Shown here piece after piece: positions 25,784-31,723 of a DNA stretch of 36,190 nucleotides. The stretch comes from Clostridiales bacterium (lineage in GTDB: Bacteria > Bacillota > Clostridia > Christensenellales > Borkfalkiaceae). The notes under the pieces were generated by a model. That model was not told the origin of the DNA, did not search any database, and saw only the letters and a program-made list of their open reading frames with translations. The stretch spans positions 1 through 36,190 of the forward strand of contig SVHO01000011.1 in assembly GCA_015055725.1 (NCBI GenBank), read 5' to 3'. The translations under genes were made by a program, and so were the position numbers. Position 1 is the first letter of the stretch, and the number at the start of each line of letters is the position of its first letter.

Positions 25784-25931
25784 CATAGACAATTCACGGT
25801 AAGTAAATACTGATAGTGGGAATACAGAACACCAGAGTAGGCTTGAAAAAGTATAATATAATCAGTGTAATTAGAAACGAAGTAGCGATTTAGTGAAAAG
25901 TAAAGAAAAGATATAGTCGAAATAATGGGTT

Positions 25932-26005
25932 GACCGTGGCTATCAGACAAACTTAAGCACAAGCATAGTGTTTAGGTTTTTTGTCTGAGGCCACGGTCTT
26001 TTTTG
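25932..26005 (+). terminator. very long terminator hairpin of the leader
   Basis: The outer stem is GACCGTGGC (25932-25940) with GCCACGGTC (25990-25998). The inner stem CAGACAAA.. (25944-25960) pairs with 25968-25987 through about 17 pairs including G-T, with a small bulge and loop AAGCATA. Six T follow. In total about 26 bp, far stronger than a normal terminator. Confidence 0.85.
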
Positions 26006-26099
26006 TTACCCGAAATCATAACCACGAAAGTTATTTGCCCCGTAATTTTGTAGTTGTGGTTTCACCCTGTTAAAAATTTTTAAGGAGGTAGCAAAAACT

Positions 26100-26417
26100 A
26101 TGACTACAATTGAAAAAGTTAGAGAAGACTTGAAAATTCTCACCAAGTATTACGAATATGAAAACGAATTAAAACAAGCGTTTCAAACAGTACCCCATCC
26201 ACGCACAGAACAAGTATTAAAAACCTATACGGAAATAATAGGCACTGCGCCGTTAGATTTGTATATGATTTTTTATGAATTATACGTGCTTGGAAACACA
26301 CAGGAAAATACTGCCGAGCAGTTGCATTACTGCGTAGAGCAAATCCGTAGAAAAAACGCACAGCTCTTACAGTATTTTTTAACGCATATTAACGTTAAGG
26401 AGGGTGAAATCGTATGA
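26100..26417 (+). CDS. small helix-turn-helix (sigma/RinA-ArpU-like) protein
   Basis: This 105-aa protein is mostly helical. The C-terminal part (MIFYELYVLGNTQENTAEQL then YCVEQIRRKNAQLLQYFL) resembles the sigma region 4-like helix-turn-helix of DUF1492/RinA/ArpU phage and element regulators. It has AAGGAGG before the ATG and overlaps the next gene by 4 nt. It is the first gene after the structured leader and could control the element's own promoters. I am sure it is a gene, less so of the family. Confidence 0.75.
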   Translation: MTTIEKVREDLKILTKYYEYENELKQAFQTVPHPRTEQVLKTYTEIIGTAPLDLYMIFYELYVLGNTQENTAEQLHYCVEQIRRKNAQLLQYFLTHINVKEGEIV

Positions 26418-26551
26418 GAAAAGATTATGAATTTATTGCTTTGGAAGAATACTCGTCGGTTTATGAAGATATGACCGAAACCGAGAAAGAAGAATTTATG
26501 TCAAAACTTTTAGAACTTTTACACGAAAATTGCGTTTGGTTTGACGACTAA
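26414..26551 (+). CDS. 45-aa acidic small protein
   Basis: The ATG at 26414 overlaps the previous stop (ATGA), and AAGGAGGGTG lies before it. The product is acidic and helical (MRKDYEFIALEEYSSVYEDM, then LLELLHENCVWFDD). It has no recognised family. Tight coupling to the HTH gene suggests an accessory or partner protein. Confidence 0.7.
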   Translation: MRKDYEFIALEEYSSVYEDMTETEKEEFMSKLLELLHENCVWFDD

Positions 26552-26603
26552 CAGCAATTACGGGGCAAAAACAAAAAAATTAAATAACGGGAGGTGAACT
26601 ATT

Positions 26604-26753
26604 TTGAGAGAAATAGAGAGTCAAAACACGACTTTGGACCTTGTTGGTGATAATGAAACACTTATTGACTTAAACAAGATTCCAAAAGCCGAGTACGACC
26701 TCTTTATTTCTTCCTTATTAGCGCAGATATTAGAATATTATAAAAATAAGTAA
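26604..26753 (+). CDS. 49-aa small protein with TTG start
   Basis: The TTG at 26604 follows a strong GGGAGGTG site eight bases upstream, which decides the start. The product is acidic with hydrophobic spacing (TLDLVGDNETLIDLNKIPK, FISSLLAQILEYYKNK). No family is recognised. It lies between the coupled small genes and the HUH protein gene, probably in the same operon. Confidence 0.65.
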   Translation: MREIESQNTTLDLVGDNETLIDLNKIPKAEYDLFISSLLAQILEYYKNK

Positions 26754-26803
26754 AATAAAGAAAATACAAAAAATTTAATAAAATGTAAAATTAGTAAAGT
26801 TTA

Positions 26804-26858
26804 GCGCAGGAGCGATTTTTAGTGTTGAAAGAAAGGACCAGTCGTATAAGTCCTGCGC
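26804..26858. repeat. 8-bp GC-rich inverted repeat upstream of the HUH gene
   Basis: GCGCAGGA (26804-26811) and TCCTGCGC (26851-26858) enclose 39 bases and stand out in very AT-rich DNA. An A/T tail follows. It is a possible nick-site (origin) hairpin for the HUH protein encoded just downstream, or a weak terminator. Confidence 0.45.
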
Positions 26859-26972
26859 ATAAAAAATATAAAAACAATTAGAAAATAAATATAGAACAAT
26901 AAATTCCTTATCTGCTCCTATGGAAGAAATAATTAGGTTTTTAACAAAATTATTTATAGGAGGTAAGATATT

Positions 26973-28022
26973 ATGCCAGAACAGGCAGCAAAAATTTACA
27001 ATGACGGTAGCCACTTCATAGCGATAAGAAAAGGCGCATATCCTACACCTAAAAAGAAAAGCAAAATAAAGCCTATTGAAGAAGAAATCGTCTTAAAAGA
27101 AGAAACAATTTCACTCGTATCGGAAGATACACCATCCACCGATAAAACAGTAGAAAACACGCCTATATGCGAAGAAAACGTTGAAATCGAAGAAGAGCGT
27201 ATAACGGTAAATAATTCTAAAATTACAGCCATTTCTGAGCCTAAGGCAAAAAGAAAAACAACCCGTAAAGAGTTGTTTGAAACATTATATAAAAAATACT
27301 ATTCGTTAAAGCATTGGGAACGTAAACGGCAAATCATATTAGATATGCTCCCTTACTTTGAAAGCGAAGAAAAGGCTAAAGAATATGTTAATAAAAATTG
27401 CGAAAGAATGTATAGGAACTTTATTGTAAGGCGTATGCGATTATTCAAAAAAGTGCGTTTGCAAGAGTGGAACTATTTTTGCACTTTCACTTATGATGAT
27501 AAAAAGCATACTGAAGAAAGTTTTAGAAAACGTTTAATGCAATGTTTACAACGATTTTGCTCTCGTAAGAAATGGAAATACATAGGTGTATGGGAACGTG
27601 GCAAAGATACTAATAGACTGCATTTTCACGCAATAATGTATATTCCTGAAATGGTCGGCGAACTTGAGGAAAAGAAAGATTTTGATACAAGGCATAATAA
27701 AATGCAAATAACCTTTCAAAACACTTTCTTTGGAACTAAGTTCGGCAGAGCAGACTTTGAAGCTATAGAGCATAAATTCTTAATAGACGAAAGCGTTATG
27801 TATATGGTTAAATACATAGAGAAAACAGGCGAAAAACTTATTTACTCACGGGGTTTACCACAATATATAATCTCGGATATTATGGATGAAGATATAATTT
27901 GCTATCTAGATGAAGAAGAACGTAAAATAATACTATCTGATGAGTTTGGCTGTTGGGATGAGGGTTGCTATATGGGGCAAAACACGCCAGAAGTGTTAGC
28001 GCAAATGCCAAAAAGCAACTAA
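26973..28022 (+). CDS. HUH endonuclease, rolling-circle replication-associated protein
   Basis: This 349-aa protein has a charged, low-complexity N-terminus (residues 25-100) and a C-terminal HUH nuclease domain. The metal-binding HUH motif is RLHFHAIMYIP (H217, H219), preceded by GVWERGKDTN. The nucleophile tyrosine is in VMYMVKYIEKTG (Y277 or Y281). Such proteins nick one strand at an origin for rolling-circle replication or transfer of phages, plasmids and integrative elements. GGAGG precedes the ATG. There is no helicase domain, so the element would rely on a host helicase. The N-terminal extension is not typical of small Rep proteins. Confidence 0.85.
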   Translation: MPEQAAKIYNDGSHFIAIRKGAYPTPKKKSKIKPIEEEIVLKEETISLVSEDTPSTDKTVENTPICEENVEIEEERITVNNSKITAISEPKAKRKTTRKELFETLYKKYYSLKHWERKRQIILDMLPYFESEEKAKEYVNKNCERMYRNFIVRRMRLFKKVRLQEWNYFCTFTYDDKKHTEESFRKRLMQCLQRFCSRKKWKYIGVWERGKDTNRLHFHAIMYIPEMVGELEEKKDFDTRHNKMQITFQNTFFGTKFGRADFEAIEHKFLIDESVMYMVKYIEKTGEKLIYSRGLPQYIISDIMDEDIICYLDEEERKIILSDEFGCWDEGCYMGQNTPEVLAQMPKSN

Positions 28023-28038
28023 CGAATAAAAAAGGTGT

Positions 28039-28129
28039 TAAAATAAAAGCATACCGCCGACGAAAAAAGGCGAAAGATTGCGCCAACGGTTCAGTGCGCA
28101 ACTTCGCCTTTCGTCGGTGCTTTATTTTA
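28039..28129. repeat. long imperfect hairpin downstream of the HUH gene
   Basis: The left arm (28039-28075) and right arm (28102-28129) pair over about 26 bases (AAAATAAA, GCA, CGACGAAA, GGCGAA blocks) with short bulges on the left side. Inside is a GCGC/GCGC stem. It starts 17 nt after the HUH stop. It may act as terminator, origin or both. Confidence 0.7.
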
Positions 28130-28155
28130 CCTTTTTTTCGTGTTTGTTTGGTTTT

Positions 28156-28215
28156 GGCGTGCGCTTGGATTGGCGGAGCGTAGCGACGCCACTTGTATAT
28201 ATCCAAGCGCACGCC
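28156..28215. repeat. 15-bp perfect GC-rich hairpin
   Basis: GGCGTGCGCTTGGAT (28156-28170) pairs perfectly with 28201-28215. Inside, TGGCG (28171-28175) pairs with CGCCA (28187-28191) around GAGCGTAGCGA. It is one of the most GC-rich spots of the element and lies 26 bases after the previous hairpin. No T run follows, so a terminator role is unlikely. A transfer or replication origin is the better guess. Confidence 0.7.
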
Positions 28216-28399
28216 TAACTTTCATTTAGAGTTTTTATTCCCTTCTTTGTCATCATAAGAAGTGTTGTCTATCATAGTTATAATGATATTATTCTTTTTT
28301 CAACGTTTTTTAGAGTTTATCTGCCATAATAAAGTCCTTTTTCTTTTATTACAACAAATTAAATATGATAAGTATAGTCATATATACCATACTTTTTAT
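28216..28399. other. AT-rich spacer with no gene seen
   Basis: This stretch between the hairpin pair and the terminator of the chaperone operon is very AT-rich. I see no reading frame, promoter pair or repeat that I would support. Confidence 0.5.
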
Positions 28400-28436
28400 A
28401 AAAAAATTAAGGCGTACTAAAAAGCGTACACCTTAA
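28400..28436 (-). terminator. terminator of the chaperone operon
   Basis: Read leftward: an 11-position stem with one mismatch (28426-28436 with 28407-28417), an 8-nt loop and a run of T (A at 28400-28406 on +). It ends the leftward operon that starts near 34860. Confidence 0.8.
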
Positions 28437-28440
28437 AATG

Positions 28441-28581
28441 TTAATTATTTTTATTCTTTTTGATTGTTATTATATGTTTTTTGTTAGAATTGGTGCTTTT
28501 GTCTTTTTCAGCCATAAGATTGGGGGCGATTGAAAAAGAATGTGTTTCGGTTACAGAGGAATCATAATCCCATCGCCCCAC
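28441..28581 (-). pseudogene. possible remnant reading frame behind the J-like gene
   Basis: A 46-codon frame without an ATG start or ribosome binding site (WDYDSSVTETHSFSIAPNL, then MAEKDKSTNSNKKH) runs up to the operon terminator. Its residue mix looks protein-like and hydrophilic. It may be the 3' end of an older gene replaced when the cargo was inserted. It could also be chance. Confidence 0.3.
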
Positions 28582-28629
28582 AAATAATTTGAAGTAGTTA
28601 CGGTATTCTTATTGCTATAACAATCTTCT

Positions 28630-30369
28630 TTAACCTTTATACACATAACCAGAGACGGAAACTATATCATAAGACTTGTTCTTATATGTAAAACTACTAT
28701 AACTATTTAATGCCTCTGAGCCACTTGCTTTATACCCATTTTTCTTATAAAGTTTAATAGTTACTCGTTGTGTATATCCTGAACCACCTGTAAATCTATA
28801 TGCAACAACAACTTCTATTACATTGCTTGAATCTGGGTGGTCATCATAACTAGAATCTTTAGGCGATATATCGTAATACAATGTTCCATAATATGTTGAT
28901 GTATATGCCGAAAAATCAGTATTAAAGCACTTCTTAAAATTGTCTGTAGTTAATTTCCCTTCAATCGGCTGACTTGCTGCTGAAGAAATAATTATTGTTA
29001 AAGTCATTATACAAGCCAATACAATAGAGGTGACACGTGCTGGATTAAACGATATATTGAGTTGCCCCCACTGATATGCAACTATACTTGCAACAATTCC
29101 AAGAATTATTAACACTGCGCCACCACCAGTCATTTCATTACTTAGGAAAACTATTCCTAAAATAAAAGACAAGGCTATAACCAAACCAAAAATCCACTTA
29201 ACGCCAATTTCCCATTTGTCTTCATTAGATACTGTTTTCTTTGGCGCGGAAGGAATAACCCCCCCAGAAGAATTAGATGAAGCATTAGTGTTAGAAGTAA
29301 ATGAAGGAGTTCTAGGTTTTTGGTAGTGATAAGGGTCGGCTGTATTAATAATTTTATTTAGTTCAGCCTTGAGATTTGCAAAATCTTGTTTGTCTTGCTT
29401 TAATCTTTCAGCCACAACAGTTATTTCCTTAAATACGTTCAAGAGAACGTTAAGAATTTCCGTCAACAAATCAATAAAATCAACAGACTTATATGCTCTA
29501 TTTATAAATCTATTTCTTGCACCATAATCATAAGATAAAGTCTTTATAATCTCCGTTAATTTTGTTTGAGAATCGTTACACATTTCAATTACATCATTAC
29601 GTAATATGTGTATAAATTCTGAACTTGCAGGGTGTTCCATACCTCTATTTTCGCAGTTGATTTGCAAAGGTTGAACTATTTTATCCCAAGCATTTAACGC
29701 TTTTTTAAATTCGGTGATATGAACTTTAAAATTTTCATCTAAATTGTTATTATCTATAAAACTTCTAGCATCCGCTTTTATTAAATCAAATTTGTTTGAA
29801 CAAAGTTTTGCTTTTTTATCAATAGTTTCTTTTAATACTGCTTCGTAATGATTCAACAATTCATCTATGAAAAAAGAAGAATAATTATCTTGAAGAACAA
29901 GAATATTAAAGAGAGAAACAATGTCCTTTTCTTTTAAGTAATCAAAGTATTGTTTAATTTCTAATATGCAATTCTCTTTCATTATTTGAACTGCATCATA
30001 AACAACTTCTTTATTACTTATTAGTGAAAAGCTTGCAATTTGTCTATTATTGTTTATTTCATCAAAAATTTCGTCCGTATTTCTATCAAACCATTTGCCG
30101 ATGGTTATAATAGCAGCACATACATCTTCAAGAACTAATTCTTGTTCCTCATCTTCGTTGACAAAGATGTCGTTAAAATCCTTGAACGTATCTTTGGAAA
30201 AATATTCTATTTCGTGCTTAATTCTTTTTTTAATATTTGTTAATTCCGTAAAAGCAAAAGAAATCTCAGTTTCATCATCTGTGAATAGTTGCTTTTCTTC
30301 AAATAACTCTCTAATTTTAGAAGCATCATCTAAAGGTGTAGCTCCTAAAATATCAAACGCATTTCTCAT
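28630..30369 (-). CDS. membrane protein with J-domain-like N-terminus
   Basis: This 579-aa protein is the last gene of the chaperone operon. Residues 1-57 resemble a J-domain (AFDILGATPLDDASKIRELF, then FTELTNIKKRIKHEIEYF), but HPD is absent: the loop reads EEKQLFTDDE. Residues about 75-345 form long helices, probably coiled or alpha-solenoid. A Ser/Asn/Pro-rich linker (350-380) leads to three membrane segments (about 391-409, 415-433, 446-464). The last 115 residues are a Tyr/Ser-rich, beta-type domain, probably extracytoplasmic. GGAG is eight bases before the ATG and the AAA+ stop is 3 nt upstream. I infer a membrane-anchored co-chaperone or effector. The exact family is unknown to me. Confidence 0.8.
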   Translation of the reverse strand: MRNAFDILGATPLDDASKIRELFEEKQLFTDDETEISFAFTELTNIKKRIKHEIEYFSKDTFKDFNDIFVNEDEEQELVLEDVCAAIITIGKWFDRNTDEIFDEINNNRQIASFSLISNKEVVYDAVQIMKENCILEIKQYFDYLKEKDIVSLFNILVLQDNYSSFFIDELLNHYEAVLKETIDKKAKLCSNKFDLIKADARSFIDNNNLDENFKVHITEFKKALNAWDKIVQPLQINCENRGMEHPASSEFIHILRNDVIEMCNDSQTKLTEIIKTLSYDYGARNRFINRAYKSVDFIDLLTEILNVLLNVFKEITVVAERLKQDKQDFANLKAELNKIINTADPYHYQKPRTPSFTSNTNASSNSSGGVIPSAPKKTVSNEDKWEIGVKWIFGLVIALSFILGIVFLSNEMTGGGAVLIILGIVASIVAYQWGQLNISFNPARVTSIVLACIMTLTIIISSAASQPIEGKLTTDNFKKCFNTDFSAYTSTYYGTLYYDISPKDSSYDDHPDSSNVIEVVVAYRFTGGSGYTQRVTIKLYKKNGYKASGSEALNSYSSFTYKNKSYDIVSVSGYVYKG

Positions 30370-30372
30370 TTG

Positions 30373-31713
30373 TTAAACTCCAAAGCCTAGTTTGATTCGT
30401 TCTTCTTTTTTAGGCAAAATTTGTATAGCTTCGTCTATTGCTTCGCTACTAATTTCATCTAAACCCATTTTGCCACTAATTAATGCTGCTTCTTTAATTA
30501 CGAAAGAAACATCTGCAAGTGATTTTCCTACTAATTTTGATGCTATTACGCTTATGTCAATTTCTTTTGAAACAGAGATTTTCGCCAATAAAAATTCTAA
30601 CAAACTTTTTATTTCTTCTTCGCTAGGATAACCAACTTCAATATGGTGGTCAAATCTTCCTTTTCTTAGTATTGCAGGGTCTATTTTATCCAATAAATTA
30701 GTCATTGCAATAACTAAAACGTGTTTTTTGTTGGCTTCTTGAATTTGTCTTAAAAATTCTGCGACTTCTTCTGTATGATGAGAACTTTCACCAAAAGAAT
30801 TTCTATCAGACATATAGCTTTCCATCTCATCAATAACAACAACCGAAGGGGCACTATTTACTGCCGCTTCAAACATTGCTGAAATTTTCTTACTAGTGTC
30901 GTGAATATAAGGGGAAGCAATAGTTGAAGAATTGATTTCGTATTTTGGCAGTTCTAAAAATTCAACTAATTTATCTACTGCATAAGTTTTTCCACATCCA
31001 GGTGGACCATATAAAATAATAGAAGACGGGAAATCTATCCCTAATTTTTTATATCTTTCAGGTTCGTTAAGTATGTTTATTATATGTTCGTTGAAGAATT
31101 TTTCTAGTTCAGGTCTACCTGTCAAGGTGAATTTACCAATCTTTTTTTCTTCTTGTTTTATAGGCTCTATTTCGGGTTTTTTATCAATTTCAATGTCTAC
31201 TAATTCAGCAATTTCTTCAAAATCAGTTTCACTTAGGAAAAGAGACTTAAAACCACCTTCACTAAAATGTTTGTTTTCATTACCAGAAAAATAATACCCT
31301 AACAAAGCATCATCCGATACGTCTTTTATATTATAGGTGGGCAATATATAATTAAATTCTTCTATGTAAATACCGTCATAAAGGGAAACATTTGTTATTT
31401 TTCTCATTTGCTTTAATGAAAAAGCAAAATTAAGCGCAGTTTGCCTTGAAATGGTTATGCCATTGTTTTTTATTAATCCTAACTGAAATTGCTTATGTGA
31501 CTTTAGATAGAAATATTCTTGTTGGTTAACTAAAACTTTTATAAAAGGATTAACGTCATAGATTAATTTTTCATCTATCCATCTTTTATAGATTAAAGCA
31601 TTAGATATTAAAACATTGTCATTAGACAGTGTTTTGCATAATTTTATATTATCGTCTTCAAAAACTATTTGTTTTATTCTAATACCATCTATAACATTTC
31701 CTTCAAATAACAT
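30373..31713 (-). CDS. AAA+ ATPase, classic (FtsH/Cdc48/proteasome-like) clade
   Basis: This 446-aa protein has an N-terminal region of about 190 residues unlike any domain I recognise and one AAA module. It shows Walker A GPPGCGKT (236-243), Walker B VVVIDEME (291-298), sensor 1 in AMTNLLDKID (N339) and an arginine finger region ILRKGRFDHHIEVGYP (R353), then a C-terminal helical lid. No protease or membrane segment is attached, so it would act as an unfoldase or remodeller, with the N-part giving specificity. AAGGAG precedes the ATG. It is placed 10 nt after the Hsp70 gene and 3 nt before the J-like gene. Confidence 0.92.
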   Translation of the reverse strand: MLFEGNVIDGIRIKQIVFEDDNIKLCKTLSNDNVLISNALIYKRWIDEKLIYDVNPFIKVLVNQQEYFYLKSHKQFQLGLIKNNGITISRQTALNFAFSLKQMRKITNVSLYDGIYIEEFNYILPTYNIKDVSDDALLGYYFSGNENKHFSEGGFKSLFLSETDFEEIAELVDIEIDKKPEIEPIKQEEKKIGKFTLTGRPELEKFFNEHIINILNEPERYKKLGIDFPSSIILYGPPGCGKTYAVDKLVEFLELPKYEINSSTIASPYIHDTSKKISAMFEAAVNSAPSVVVIDEMESYMSDRNSFGESSHHTEEVAEFLRQIQEANKKHVLVIAMTNLLDKIDPAILRKGRFDHHIEVGYPSEEEIKSLLEFLLAKISVSKEIDISVIASKLVGKSLADVSFVIKEAALISGKMGLDEISSEAIDEAIQILPKKEERIKLGFGV

Positions 31714-31723
31714 AGTTTTCTCC

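Larger units (their letters stand above)
25761..26005 (+). ncRNA. structured leader or small RNA of about 245 nt
   Basis: The transcript starts about seven bases after the -10 box, has no protein gene and ends at a very long hairpin followed by a T run. Elements seen: AAGCCC-AAGT-GGGCTT (25768-25783), ACTGAT (25809-25814) pairing with ATCAGT (25861-25866), then a purine-rich stretch and the terminator. It is either a stand-alone RNA or an attenuator leader of the operon at 26100-28022. I recognise no family. Confidence 0.6.
26034..26569. repeat. 14-bp perfect inverted repeat flanking two small genes
   Basis: TTTGCCCCGTAATT at 26034-26047 is the exact reverse complement of 26556-26569. The two arms enclose the genes at 26100-26417 and 26414-26551. 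Only the arms are repeated. No transposase is inside. They could pair in the mRNA or mark a small cassette. Confidence 0.6.

Noticed and set aside
25885-25925. AAGATATAGTC resembles the 3' P7 strand of group I introns
   Set aside because: The matching 5' P7 strand (GACTA-type) is missing between 25761 and here, and there are no interrupted exons. The match is probably chance within the leader.
26921-27022. 33-codon frame (MEEIIRFLTKLFIGG..) overlapping the HUH start
   Set aside because: No ribosome site of its own, and the second half is just another frame of the HUH gene.
28426-28436. third copy of GTACACCTTAA, matching the 25667 and 25699 repeats
   Set aside because: It is one arm of the chaperone operon terminator, and the match stops before the final GTA, so I do not count it as an operator.
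28831-28839. HPD tripeptide at residues 511-513 of the J-like membrane protein
   Set aside because: It lies in the outer C-terminal domain, far from the J-like N-terminus, so it cannot be the J-domain HPD loop.
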